A DNA stretch of 47,786 bases from a virus. Shown here one piece after another: positions 1 through 7,989 of the stretch (the first letter of the stretch is position 1; each line of letters begins with the position of its first letter). The position numbers and the translations under genes are program-made. The notes under the pieces were generated by a model. That model saw only the letters and a list, made by a program, of their open reading frames with translations. It did no database searches and was not told where the DNA came from. The stretch lies in the IMG/VR virus record IMGVR_UViG_3300017917_000808, positions 1 to 47,786 of that record. One strand, given 5' to 3'.

Positions 1-1
1 C

Positions 2-1351
2 GTAACCGGTGGCAATTTATTGACTGGTGGATTGATCAGTGCCACTTCAACAATTACAAGTTCTGCCAATATCACTGGTGGTAATTTATTAACAGGTGGA
101 TTAATATCAGCTGGTAGTACTATCACAGGTACAAGTCATTTAGGATCAGTTGTCAGCGTAAGTGCCAATATCACAGGTGGTAATTTATTAACTGGTGGTT
201 TAATATCATCTGCCTCGACTATTACAGGAACAAGTCATTTAGGTTCAGTTGTAAGTGTTAGTGCCAACGTAACTGGTGGCAACATATTAACTGGTGGATT
301 GATTTCAGCCACATCAACTATCACCTCGGCTGCCAATATCACAGGTGGTAATTTATTAACAGGTGGTTTAATCAGTGCCGCAAGTACAATTACAGGCACA
401 AGTCATTTAGGTACAGTTGCATCATTAAGTGGTAATGTAACTGGTGGTAATTTATTAACTGGTGGATTAGTATCGGCTACAAGTACAATTACTTCAGCCG
501 CCAACATCACGGGTGGCAATTTATTAACTAGTGGCTTGATTAGTGCTACATCAACTGTATCAGGATTGATTTTAAAATCAACACAGTCTTCGGGCGACGA
601 AGGTGGAGAAATTCAGTTGGCGTTGGCCGCTGCCAATACAGTTCTTACAACTAGTATTACTTTTGACGTTTTTCAAAATAAATTAAGATTTTTTGAAACA
701 GGTGGCACAAACCGAGGTGCTTATATTGATTTAACATCTTGTAACGCATCCGTTGGAACAAACTTGTTATCAGCAGGCGGTGGAGGCGGCACACCTGGCG
801 GAGCAAATACTCAGGTTCAGTTTAATGATTCTGGTATATTTGGTGGTACTGCGGGCCTTACATTTAACAAGCTCACTAATGCCTTTGCCACAACTGGTAC
901 AGTAAGTGCTACTGCAAATATAACCGGCGGCAACTTATTAACCGGTGGACTTATTAGTTCAGCAAGTACAATTACAGGAACAAGTCACTTAGGTACAGTA
1001 GCATCATTGAGTGGTAATGTAACTGGTGGTAATATACTTACAGGTGGATTGATTAGTGCGACCGGTAACATCACAGGTGGTAACTTAACTCTAAATACAG
1101 CCAGCGGTAATATCTATGCTCATGATATTTTGTTAGGTGGAATCGTATCGGCTACAGGTAATATTTTAACTCCAGGATCAATGAGTGCAACAGGCACAGT
1201 AATGGGTTCTGTTTTAACAACACCAAAATCATTAACATCGAACGTTACCCTACCTCCAGATACTAACAATATGATACTTAGTCCATATGTTGTTAACAGT
1301 GGAGTGGTAATTACAATACCGGATTCGAGTACCCTGGTTGTTATACCATAA
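2..1351 (+). CDS. Repeat-rich phage fibre/appendage protein, 5' end cut off by the window edge
   Basis: The reading frame is open from base 2, so the true start lies outside the window; a TTG at 20 is not a convincing start. The protein is built from repeats around 'TGGNLLTGGLIS' and 'TGTSHLGSV', low in charge and rich in Gly, Thr and Ser, as in fibrous beta-structured phage appendages. A non-repeat segment (about residues 180-290 of the visible part) carries a poly-Gly linker and a 'NTQVQFNDSG' motif familiar from fibre proteins of aquatic phages, then two further repeats follow. It ends 34 nt before another fibre-type gene. The fibre role is inferred from composition and neighbour; the receptor is unknown. 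Confidence 0.7.
   Translation, partial: VTGGNLLTGGLISATSTITSSANITGGNLLTGGLISAGSTITGTSHLGSVVSVSANITGGNLLTGGLISSASTITGTSHLGSVVSVSANVTGGNILTGGLISATSTITSAANITGGNLLTGGLISAASTITGTSHLGTVASLSGNVTGGNLLTGGLVSATSTITSAANITGGNLLTSGLISATSTVSGLILKSTQSSGDEGGEIQLALAAANTVLTTSITFDVFQNKLRFFETGGTNRGAYIDLTSCNASVGTNLLSAGGGGGTPGGANTQVQFNDSGIFGGTAGLTFNKLTNAFATTGTVSATANITGGNLLTGGLISSASTITGTSHLGTVASLSGNVTGGNILTGGLISATGNITGGNLTLNTASGNIYAHDILLGGIVSATGNILTPGSMSATGTVMGSVLTTPKSLTSNVTLPPDTNNMILSPYVVNSGVVITIPDSSTLVVIP
15..535 (+). repeat. Tandem coding repeats of 99 and 69 nt
   Basis: The core GGTGGTAATTTATTAAC recurs with small changes starting near 77, 176, 275, 344, 443 and 512, giving steps of 99, 99, 69, 99 and 69 nt. 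The 30-nt difference is the presence or absence of the segment coding for TGTSHLGxVx. A second short block recurs near 926, 1025 and 1076. All steps are multiples of three, so recombination between copies would keep the frame. Confidence 0.85.
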
Positions 1352-1356
1352 ACTAA

Positions 1357-1364
1357 GATAAATA
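1357..1364 (+). promoter_or_regulatory. Late-promoter-like GATAAATA before the 1386 gene
   Basis: GATAAATA lies just after the preceding stop codon and 21 nt before the ATG at 1386. It differs from the T4 late -10 consensus TATAAATA in the first base only. A Shine-Dalgarno AAGGA follows at 1374-1378, 7 nt from the ATG. Confidence 0.55.
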
Positions 1365-1385
1365 TCATTAGATAAGGATATAGAA

Positions 1386-1904
1386 ATGGCAATTACATTA
1401 GACGGCACAAACGGCATTACAACACCAGCAATTTTAAACAGTGGCGCCAATGGCGTGGGAAATATTGGTACATCAAGTACCTATTTTAACACGGTTTTTG
1501 CCAAAGCTACTTCGGCACAGTATGCTGACTTAGCAGAAATGTATGTTGCTGATAATAATTATCCTTCGGGTACAGTTTTAGAATTTGGTGGATCTGCTGA
1601 AGTTACAATTACTAATAAGAGTCATTCTACCGCAGTAGCAGGTATTGTTTCTACCAATCCAAGTTATTTAATGAATGCCACCCAAGAAGGTGAGTATGTT
1701 GTAGCTGTGGCATTAACTGGTCGTGTTCCTTGTCAGGTATTAGGCCCGGTTAATAAAGGCGATGTGCTGGTTTCATCTAATTTACCAGGTGTGGCACAGC
1801 GCATTGGCACTGATTGGCAGCCTGGAGTAGTATTAGGTAAATCTCTTGAAGTAATTGACACACCAACTGTAAAAACTATCGAAGTTGCTGTGGGCCGTCT
1901 ATGA
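1386..1904 (+). CDS. Phage fibre/appendage-associated structural protein
   Basis: 172 aa. It opens with 'AITLDGTNGITTP', a frequent N-terminal motif of phage tail-fibre proteins. The rest (from about residue 45) matches a conserved phage module with 'YADLAEMY', a 'PSGTVLEFGG' turn and 'AVAGIVSTNPSYLMN', found at the ends of fibre-like proteins. The ATG is supported by AAGGA 7 nt upstream and a late-type promoter. Its stop overlaps the next start in an ATGA junction. A chaperone or tip role for the upstream repeat protein is possible but not shown. Recognition of the module is from memory, without a search. Confidence 0.6.
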   Translation: MAITLDGTNGITTPAILNSGANGVGNIGTSSTYFNTVFAKATSAQYADLAEMYVADNNYPSGTVLEFGGSAEVTITNKSHSTAVAGIVSTNPSYLMNATQEGEYVVAVALTGRVPCQVLGPVNKGDVLVSSNLPGVAQRIGTDWQPGVVLGKSLEVIDTPTVKTIEVAVGRL

Positions 1905-2566
1905 TTGAAACAAGATTTCGCAAAGATTATCTAGGCGAATTTGTTATAACTGAAACTAAATGGTCTGGGGGAAAAAAAGAACAAATCCGAGAGTGGATTG
2001 CTAATCCAATTGAAAATTATCACATAAGCAGCCGGGCAGTTTGCATAGCTAGTCGCAATAATATTGAAAGGTTTGATTACACTATACTTGAGCGTCACCG
2101 CGGTGGACTATTAAGTAGTAAAAAGGTTCAGACATATGGTATTGGATCCATAGCAGAAGATTTAAAATTGGATTTTATTGTAGAAACTAATTCAACTGAA
2201 TTAGAAAAAATTTCCAGTAAACAATACCAAGAATCAAATATTGTTTATACTAGCGCAAGAAATTGTACAAACAATCCAGGGAAATTTTATCTCATACCCT
2301 ATTCACCGAGATTAACAGATACAGCTACAATCATATACCTAGCCGCTTTTGATGGACACCAAGAGATATTTTTAATTGGATATAACAAAGAAACTCCTCC
2401 AACTATTTTAAATTGGGAGTTGTATGTTAAACAGGTATTTGATGCTTATAAGGATGTAAAATTCTATCTAGTGGGCGAAAAAACTAATATGTTTGATTGC
2501 TGGCTAGAGTGTGATAATGTCAACACTTTAACCGAACGAGAGTTTGTTACCTACGCCGATGTTTGA
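1901..2566 (+). CDS. Unknown protein, possibly a glycosyltransferase-like Rossmann protein
   Basis: 221 aa, started at the ATG overlapping the previous stop (ATGA). I do not recognise a definite family. The second half has alternating hydrophobic strands and 'TDTATIIYLAAFDGHQEIFLIG', with the pattern 'gvy..a.Al..G..eI.L.G.D' seen in GT42 sialyltransferases and DUF115/MptE-like proteins, and 'VCIASRNN' near residue 47 could be a nucleotide-binding start. That link is weak. It is tail-to-tail with the NUDIX gene, the stops overlapping by 16 nt. Co-transcription with two fibre genes suggests a virion or surface-glycan role. Confidence 0.4.
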   Translation: MIETRFRKDYLGEFVITETKWSGGKKEQIREWIANPIENYHISSRAVCIASRNNIERFDYTILERHRGGLLSSKKVQTYGIGSIAEDLKLDFIVETNSTELEKISSKQYQESNIVYTSARNCTNNPGKFYLIPYSPRLTDTATIIYLAAFDGHQEIFLIGYNKETPPTILNWELYVKQVFDAYKDVKFYLVGEKTNMFDCWLECDNVNTLTEREFVTYADV

Positions 2567-2991
2567 ATCTGTTGTTCCATTGTTTTAATCTTATACTTAA
2601 CAGCTTCAAAATTCACAGTAGACCACAATCCAGGGTGCATGGGTTTAGGCCATGTACCTGATGCAATCCACGACCATCCAGTATGCTCATCATTTAATTT
2701 TGGTATAAATTCAGTTGGAACACTACAGAAAAATGTATGATACGAAAATCCTAAATCAGCTGTGGTAAACTTCTCAAGTGGTGCTAGCCTTAGATATTCA
2801 GGCATTGATCCCAATTCTTCAGTACATTCTCGTATGATACTATCAATGAGAGTTTCGCCTTCTTCTACTTTACCCCCGGGTAGTCCCCAGTGATTTGGAT
2901 GTTTAGGATCATTACGCATGAGATAAAGATATCGTTGCGTGTCTATAGAATAAAACCAAATGCCTACGGCATTTATAATACTAGGCTCCAT
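2551..2991 (-). CDS. NUDIX hydrolase
   Basis: 146 aa from the ATG at 2991, chosen because AGGAGG lies 3 nt upstream; a longer frame from 3045 has no such signal. The NUDIX box is clear: G40, E46, then R54-E55, E58-E59 and G61, matching Gx5Ex7REUxEExGU with Ser in the last position. These glutamates bind the metal that hydrolyses nucleoside diphosphates linked to another group. The substrate cannot be read from the sequence; nucleotide-pool cleaning, mRNA decapping or NDP-sugar hydrolysis are options, the last being notable because the phage carries sugar-nucleotide genes. The start overlaps the end of gp15 by 19 nt, so the genes are probably translationally coupled. Confidence 0.85.
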   Translation of the reverse strand: MEPSIINAVGIWFYSIDTQRYLYLMRNDPKHPNHWGLPGGKVEEGETLIDSIIRECTEELGSMPEYLRLAPLEKFTTADLGFSYHTFFCSVPTEFIPKLNDEHTGWSWIASGTWPKPMHPGLWSTVNFEAVKYKIKTMEQQIQTSA

Positions 2992-4370
2992 TGTCCTCCT
3001 GGATAAAGACCTTGGTAGCTCTTGACCCAAGTTGAACCTGTCCATTTGTACTGGATACTTGTTGTGATATTTGTGACATATTGTATATTATCTTGACTGT
3101 TAGCCGAGTCAAAAGAAACTAGCCATCTAGTTCCATCATACTCAATAATGTCATTAGCATTAGCCACTAGTGGTTGACCGCCTGAACCTTCCCAAGCCAC
3201 AGCATCACCCTGGGTGTATGTGCCAGTTGCTTCAGTTAATAGATATCGTTGTCCAACCACCGGCGCCGCCAATCCAGCATTAGGTCCACTTAGTAAAGGA
3301 TTGATCACCGCATTAACTGGATCTAATGTATTAGCCGGAACAGTGTCCACATCAATGTTATATAATAAGAAACGATCATCAGTTGGGTCAAATGCCACGG
3401 TACCAATAACTTCTGTTCCATCTTCTTGTTCAAGTTTAATTAAACTGATACCGGGTCTCAGTGTACCATATGCTCCAATAACAGCCGACCAGAATAAGTT
3501 GCTAGGTGGACTGTCGGGCGGTGTTAAACTACTGTTAGGTTGATCAACTACCTGTGGAGGTCTAAGTGCCTGTAGTTTGTTTCCAATTAATAATACTTGG
3601 AAATCATATGGTGTAAAAATTTGTCTTGTTCCTAACAACAGGTCGCTGTCAGTGATAGCGTTGACTGCATCACCACCAGCGTCATAAATGCTGGCAATAA
3701 TACGTTCAACAACACCAAGCTTCTTGACTTTAGCCGGTGCACTGATCCAAATTGGCAAAGTGAATGTTAGTGTGGCAATATCAATAGGATCGGCTGTGCC
3801 AATAGGAACAGTTCTACTAGACCACTTGACCGTTTGTAATTCGCACACAGTTAAACTGGTCCAGTCAATGTAGTTGTCAGTTGATTGAATCTCAAGTGCT
3901 GGATTGAACAGAGTAAGAATTTGTTCTAACAACTGCATTTTTTGATTGGTATTTGATGTCCAGATATCTAAGTTAAGTGTGAGTTTATAAGGAACTGGCA
4001 TCAAACGTTCAATAGTAAATGCATTACCTTGTGTAGTTTCATAACTGTCAGTTACTTGATCGTATGTGCGTTGGCGCACTTGCATTTTACTCACAAAGTA
4101 TGGCTCTTGAATTCTAGGACGATCATAATCTAGTCCAGTGATATAAAAAGTCATTTGTGGAACGCTAGGCATAGTACTAGCTGAGTTGTTCTGTAGTACT
4201 GTTTGTGCCTGACGTGACCAATCTCCGTACTTAACTGGCACACGGATTAGTGTGTGATTGGTACCCTCCTCGTTACGTCCATATTCAACTTCAAAGTTAT
4301 TGAATATTCTAGCAAACTGTAATAAGAATCGACGTATCTGTTCGTCGTAGAAAAAATTTGGACCAGCCAT
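2973..4370 (-). CDS. gp15: Tail sheath stabiliser/completion protein gp15, with C-terminal extension
   Basis: 465 aa. The first 235 residues carry the T4-like gp15 signature: 'FFYDEQIRRFLLQFARIF' at 6-23, 'RVPVKYGD' near 43-50, 'ERLMPVPYKLTLNLDIWTSN' at 121-140, 'LFNPALEIQ' at 154-162 and 'PIWISAPAKVKK' at 206-217. T4 gp15 is 272 aa and caps the top of the tail for joining to the neck. Residues from about 295 form an extension with 'GQRYLLTEATGTYTQGDAVAWEG' split across 373-395 and Trp/Tyr repeats (YDGTRWLVSF, YKWTGSTWVK) resembling small beta-sandwich display modules. The ATG overlaps the gp14 stop by one base (TAATG). Confidence 0.85.
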   Translation of the reverse strand: MAGPNFFYDEQIRRFLLQFARIFNNFEVEYGRNEEGTNHTLIRVPVKYGDWSRQAQTVLQNNSASTMPSVPQMTFYITGLDYDRPRIQEPYFVSKMQVRQRTYDQVTDSYETTQGNAFTIERLMPVPYKLTLNLDIWTSNTNQKMQLLEQILTLFNPALEIQSTDNYIDWTSLTVCELQTVKWSSRTVPIGTADPIDIATLTFTLPIWISAPAKVKKLGVVERIIASIYDAGGDAVNAITDSDLLLGTRQIFTPYDFQVLLIGNKLQALRPPQVVDQPNSSLTPPDSPPSNLFWSAVIGAYGTLRPGISLIKLEQEDGTEVIGTVAFDPTDDRFLLYNIDVDTVPANTLDPVNAVINPLLSGPNAGLAAPVVGQRYLLTEATGTYTQGDAVAWEGSGGQPLVANANDIIEYDGTRWLVSFDSANSQDNIQYVTNITTSIQYKWTGSTWVKSYQGLYPGGQWSLVL

Positions 4371-5719
4371 TATGAGTTCCCGTAAGGTGGTGGGTTAGGC
4401 GGTAAGTTGCCGCCTTGGTCACCATTGTCTGCTCGAGGTTTAAGAATCTCTGACAAACTCTGACGACTTGGAATATTGCCCATATCTGTTGTTGATACGG
4501 TATATGGATTATTAACAAAGCTGGCACGTAAGGTCTTGGCGTTGGTTGCGTAGTCGAGATCTGTACGAACACTTTCTTCAATTTTAACCCACTTTACTCC
4601 GTTGTATCTAAACAAACGATTTGGGAAGTAATCTAAACGTAGACAGTAATCTCCAACTACTGCATTTGGTGGAAAACTAACTCCAGGTGTAACTGGCAAA
4701 CCATTGGGCGCAATACCATCTCCAGTTAGGTAACCTAATGTGTAACCATCTGCACGTGGAGTAATACCTTCGCCGGTTTGTGTACTGTCCACAGTGGCAT
4801 TGGTATTGTCTGCGGTGTACCCAACTTGACTTGCTGGCAATCCTGCTTCAGTGGTGGGTAAAATATAAAACTTAACAGTATCGTATCCTGACAGTGGAAC
4901 TTCAGCATAAGCCTGGGTGATAATAGCATCGTTAACTTGAAGATCTTTAGGTCTTGTGCTATCTTGATCAGCAAGAGTAGTTGGGTTCTCAATCAACTGC
5001 CAATAATTTGTATCTGTAATGGGTGTACCCGGCGGAACATTTTGTACAGACTGGTAATAGGTGTTACCATCTTGTACCACCGAACCATTAGGATAAAAAT
5101 TACCATCATCCCAAATGTTATCGGGCATAAATGGAGTGTTAAGAATATCTTGATATTCCTGGGCGTTAACCAACGGAGTTGCTTTGATACGCCATAGGTG
5201 TGGCAACCAAGTTTGAGAGAAACCTTCTGAAGCAAACGCCGCATCTTGAATAACATAGTATCGAGGTAGTGCTCGATTAAAACTAGTATTCAAAGGATTG
5301 TAATCTTTAAGATTTGGAAACTCCAACACATCTCCTGCCATTAACTTACGACCAAATGTATCAATCATATCGTTATAATGGAATGTGACAAACATTGTGT
5401 CATTGTTTAAGAATAAACCAAATTGCGATAAGTCGAAGTCGATATCTTGTGTACGATAAACACCACGCATGATGTATACATCTGGATCATAAGCTCTGTC
5501 GCGGTTTTCGCCTAGTAACAAATCTTCGATAAACAGTGGATTCTGCTGATCGTAAACAGGTAGTGTAGCATCGTTATCACCGGCATCGCCTGTTTTTGGA
5601 CCCATGTACTTGTGTACATAAATGTCAAGTCCACCAACGGTGTACATTTCGGAAATTGTTCGATCCAAAAATTGATAGTCATTTGTCCTATTTGGACGGT
5701 AAAGCGATAAACGTGGCAT
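4370..5719 (-). CDS. gp14: Neck protein gp14, with inserted display-type module
   Basis: 449 aa against 256 in T4. Residues 20-185 resemble T4 gp14: 'IEDLLLGENRDRAYDPDVY' at 64-82, 'FGLFLNNDTMFVTFHYNDM' at 100-118, 'LMAGDVLEFPNLKD' at 126-139, then 'HLWRIKATPL'. gp14 works with gp13 to complete the head before tail joining. Residues about 200-243 hold a Trp/Tyr-rich unit (FYPNGSVVQDGNTYYQS ... NYWQLI) like a carbohydrate-binding CBM5/12-type fold. The C-terminal third ('RLDYFPNRLFRYNG', 'SLSEILKPRADN') is a form seen in aquatic T4-like phages. A CATAAATA element ends 7 nt before the ATG with no room for a Shine-Dalgarno, so the mRNA may be leaderless. Confidence 0.82.
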   Translation of the reverse strand: MPRLSLYRPNRTNDYQFLDRTISEMYTVGGLDIYVHKYMGPKTGDAGDNDATLPVYDQQNPLFIEDLLLGENRDRAYDPDVYIMRGVYRTQDIDFDLSQFGLFLNNDTMFVTFHYNDMIDTFGRKLMAGDVLEFPNLKDYNPLNTSFNRALPRYYVIQDAAFASEGFSQTWLPHLWRIKATPLVNAQEYQDILNTPFMPDNIWDDGNFYPNGSVVQDGNTYYQSVQNVPPGTPITDTNYWQLIENPTTLADQDSTRPKDLQVNDAIITQAYAEVPLSGYDTVKFYILPTTEAGLPASQVGYTADNTNATVDSTQTGEGITPRADGYTLGYLTGDGIAPNGLPVTPGVSFPPNAVVGDYCLRLDYFPNRLFRYNGVKWVKIEESVRTDLDYATNAKTLRASFVNNPYTVSTTDMGNIPSRQSLSEILKPRADNGDQGGNLPPNPPPYGNS

Positions 5720-5726
5720 AATACAC

Positions 5727-5734
5727 TATTTATG
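5727..5734 (-). promoter_or_regulatory. Late-promoter-like CATAAATA, 7 nt before the gp14 start
   Basis: On the minus strand CATAAATA is followed by GTGTATT and then the ATG of gp14. With the usual T4 late start about 5-6 nt past the element, transcription would begin at or next to the start codon. Confidence 0.5.
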
Positions 5735-5740
5735 GGCAGA

Positions 5741-5769
5741 TTGACCACTATGTCCAAACCTGCTATAAT
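5741..5769 (+). promoter_or_regulatory. Strong host-type promoter with extended -10
   Basis: TTGACC (5741-5746), exactly 17 nt, then TATAAT (5764-5769), preceded by TGC (extended -10). The predicted start (about 5775-5777) is immediately before the ATG at 5778, so the transcript would be leaderless. There is no Shine-Dalgarno. Confidence 0.8.
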
Positions 5770-5777
5770 TACAAAAT

Positions 5778-6029
5778 ATGGACGATCTAAGCAAACGCAT
5801 AGACACAGCTTATACCAAAATTACTGGCATCAAAAACAAGGTTGCCCGTAGGGATTTGCTTATAATGATGCGAGCCACAGAATCCGCTTACACTAAATTG
5901 GATATGGAAAGTGTGGAATGCCGCAGGCTACACCGCACGACACCCAAATACAACGAATTACTCAAGAACTGCGAAGAGCTCATGGACCATTTGGAAAAAC
6001 ACATAACCTTTGCTAGTTTACTAAATTAA
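5778..6029 (+). CDS. Small helical hypothetical protein
   Basis: 83 aa, highly charged and probably all-helical, with no signal peptide or membrane segment. I do not recognise it. The start is fixed by context: a near-consensus promoter ends 8 nt upstream, leaving no ribosome binding site. The early-type promoter suggests expression soon after infection. It is followed by a second promoter and another unknown gene. Confidence 0.65.
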   Translation: MDDLSKRIDTAYTKITGIKNKVARRDLLIMMRATESAYTKLDMESVECRRLHRTTPKYNELLKNCEELMDHLEKHITFASLLN

Positions 6030-6045
6030 ACAACTACTATATACT
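6017..6045 (+). promoter_or_regulatory. Host-type promoter, leaderless geometry
   Basis: TTTACT (6017-6022), 17 nt, TATACT (6040-6045). Only six bases (cacact) separate the -10 from the ATG at 6052, so transcription should start at the start codon. The -35 matches consensus at 4 of 6 positions. Confidence 0.6.
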
Positions 6046-6051
6046 CACACT

Positions 6052-7197
6052 ATGATCAAATCTAAATCCACAATCAAACTACTGCACCCAAAAAGTGCTG
6101 AAATCAAATACACAGGTGGCGAGCCTGAATGGCGCATCCAGCCCGACCCTGAAAATCGTGTGAGTGCGCTCAGTGCGGCCTTCTCCTGGTACAATTACCA
6201 CTACGGTAAAAAGGAAGCCAAAGACATGATTGCTCATTGGCTAGATCATAATGGACGCCAAAAAGACGCTAAGAAGATTCGTTCAATTCCTGACAGTCAA
6301 ATACGATTAACTCCGGCCTGGGTTTGCCGTATGAACTTGGTTGGCTTACAACTTAACGAACACGAACTAGCACAAGTGGACACACAAATTAGCAACATGC
6401 TCAAGATTAAAAGCGAAGTTAAAGTAGTAGCCACAGAAGAAGAAAACACTCAAGCACGAGTAACTATCCAAGATCGTTTGCGTGAAAAGATTAGCGAATG
6501 TGCTGGCGAATTAGAAGGCATGTTTGATCAGTTTATTGATGAAGGTGCTAAAATGTCCGCGAGCTACAAGCCCATTGCCACAATCCGCGGCATGAACGTA
6601 GCACCACAAATGATCAGCTCAATTGCTGATACCTGGAAAGAAAAGCTAGAAGAGTTTGAACTAGCCGCAGAGGGCAAAGATGGGCAACTGGTAGAGGGTT
6701 ACAGCCAGTTCAGTAAAATACAACTGCGTAACATGATCAAGTTTGCTGAACAGGTGATCAACGACTGCGGTGCGTATGTTCAGATTAAGAAAGTTGAACG
6801 CAAGCCACGTGCTAAGAAAGCAGTAAGTCCAGAAAAACTCACAGCCAAGTTTAAGTATCTTAAGGAGTTTGCTGAACTCAAACTTGAAAGTGAAAGCCCA
6901 GTTAAGCTCGTTGAAGCGGGCGAAGTGTGGTTGTACGATACTAAAAAGCGTAAACTTATCTACGTTGTAGCTGACACGCACATTGGTAGCTTGACTGTTA
7001 AAAACAATAACATCCTGGGCTTTGATGCAGGAGCAAGTATCCAAAAAACCTTGCGTAAACCCGCAGAACAAATTCGAGCCCTACTAGCTGGTGGTAAACC
7101 CGCGGCACGTAAGTACTTTAAGGATATCAAAGCCACAGAAACTAAGTTTAACGGACGTGGAAACGAAAACTTAATCATACTTAGAGCTGGTAAATAA
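6052..7197 (+). CDS. Conserved-type phage protein of unknown function, 381 aa
   Basis: Not assigned to a family. An N-terminal part (about 20-105) is rich in Trp and His ('EPEWRIQPDPENR', 'AFSWYNYHYGKKEA', 'IRLTPAWVCRMNL'); a charged helical middle (110-260) may be coiled coil; a basic segment follows ('KKVERKPRAKKA' near 245). The C-terminal 110 residues look globular ('AGEVWLYDTKKRKLIYVVAD') and end with a Gly/Arg-rich tail. Its promoter is of early/host type and would give a leaderless mRNA. The basic segment allows nucleic-acid binding, as inference only. Its stop codon lies within the late-like element before gp13. Confidence 0.6.
   Translation: MIKSKSTIKLLHPKSAEIKYTGGEPEWRIQPDPENRVSALSAAFSWYNYHYGKKEAKDMIAHWLDHNGRQKDAKKIRSIPDSQIRLTPAWVCRMNLVGLQLNEHELAQVDTQISNMLKIKSEVKVVATEEENTQARVTIQDRLREKISECAGELEGMFDQFIDEGAKMSASYKPIATIRGMNVAPQMISSIADTWKEKLEEFELAAEGKDGQLVEGYSQFSKIQLRNMIKFAEQVINDCGAYVQIKKVERKPRAKKAVSPEKLTAKFKYLKEFAELKLESESPVKLVEAGEVWLYDTKKRKLIYVVADTHIGSLTVKNNNILGFDAGASIQKTLRKPAEQIRALLAGGKPAARKYFKDIKATETKFNGRGNENLIILRAGK
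7189..7196 (+). promoter_or_regulatory. Late-promoter-like GGTAAATA before gp13
   Basis: GGTAAATA matches the late element in its last six bases. It overlaps the stop region of the upstream gene and the 5' edge of a hairpin at 7196-7217. Confidence 0.35.
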
Positions 7198-7217
7198 TAG
7201 GGACAGGAGTTCCTATT
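7196..7217 (+). promoter_or_regulatory. Hairpin presenting the gp13 Shine-Dalgarno in its loop
   Basis: AATAGGGA (7196-7203) pairs with TTCCTATT (7210-7217), eight pairs including one G-T wobble. The 6-nt loop CAGGAG holds the Shine-Dalgarno AGGAG, 9 nt before the ATG at 7219. Read-through transcripts would form the hairpin; a transcript begun near 7202 would not. Confidence 0.6.
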
Positions 7218-7218
7218 A

Positions 7219-7989
7219 ATGGCTATTGAAAATCAATCAACACTTGAAGTATTAAAGCAAAATCTAATTGATTATGTTCGCTTGCAAATTGGCGATCAAA
7301 TCGTTGACCTTGAATTAGATCCTGCCCACTACGAAGCCGCTTATCAAAAAACAATCGGAACTTATCGTCAACGTGCTCAAAATGCCTACGAAGAAAGCTA
7401 TAGTTTTTTACAGTTAGTTCAAGACGTAAGCATTTACACACTGCCACAAGAAGTTATTAACGTTCGACAAGTATTCCGTAGAACGTTTGGTAACAGTCAA
7501 GGTCAATATGCCACAAATTTTGACCCATTTACACAGGCCAGTTTGAACGTTTACTTAATGAACTTTAACGTAGCTGGTGGTTTAGCAACTTATGACTACT
7601 ACACACAGTATGTTGAACTTGCTGGACGTATGTTTGGTGCCTATGTTGTGTTTACTTGGAATCCAGTAACCAAGCGACTACAAATGATGCGTGATTGGCG
7701 CGGCACAGGCGAAGAAGTTTTACTTTGGTGCGATAATTTAAAACCAGAAATTGAACTGCTTTCAAACTACCAAATTGGTCAGTGGATTCGTGATTATATG
7801 GTTGCCAACTGTAAGTACATCATCGGTGAAGCACGTGAAAAGTTTGGACAAATTGCTGGCCCACAAGGTGGCGGCACACTAAACGGCACCGCTATGAAAG
7901 CCGAAGCACAAGCACAAATGGATAGACAAATTGAAGATCTTAAGAACTATGTTGATGGTTCTCAAGGACTTACCTGGGTAATCGGTTAA
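7219..7989 (+). CDS. gp13: Neck (head completion) protein gp13
   Basis: 256 aa. The N-terminal half matches gp13-type neck proteins of T4-like aquatic phages: 'LIDYVRLQIGDQIVDLELDP' at 16-35, 'YQKTIGTYRQRAQNAYEESY' near 42-61, then 'YTLPQEVINVRQVFRR'. gp13 and gp14 close the filled head and provide the tail docking site. The C-terminal part is helical with an Ala/Gln-rich stretch. AGGAG 9 nt upstream supports the ATG and lies in a hairpin loop. The last 20 nt overlap the antisense HNH gene. Note that gp13 is on the plus strand while gp14 and gp15 are inverted. Confidence 0.78.
   Translation: MAIENQSTLEVLKQNLIDYVRLQIGDQIVDLELDPAHYEAAYQKTIGTYRQRAQNAYEESYSFLQLVQDVSIYTLPQEVINVRQVFRRTFGNSQGQYATNFDPFTQASLNVYLMNFNVAGGLATYDYYTQYVELAGRMFGAYVVFTWNPVTKRLQMMRDWRGTGEEVLLWCDNLKPEIELLSNYQIGQWIRDYMVANCKYIIGEAREKFGQIAGPQGGGTLNGTAMKAEAQAQMDRQIEDLKNYVDGSQGLTWVIG

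Noticed and set aside
15-535. CRISPR-like array
   Set aside because: The repeats have regular spacing, but the 'spacers' are themselves repetitive, the whole region is one open frame and every step is a multiple of three.
3214-3543. 109-codon plus-strand frame inside gp15
   Set aside because: It is antisense to a firmly assigned gene and has no start signals.
6661-7071. 136-codon minus-strand frame inside the 381-aa gene
   Set aside because: It is rich in Phe, Leu and Cys as expected for the complement of a Lys/Glu-rich gene, and has no ribosome site or promoter.
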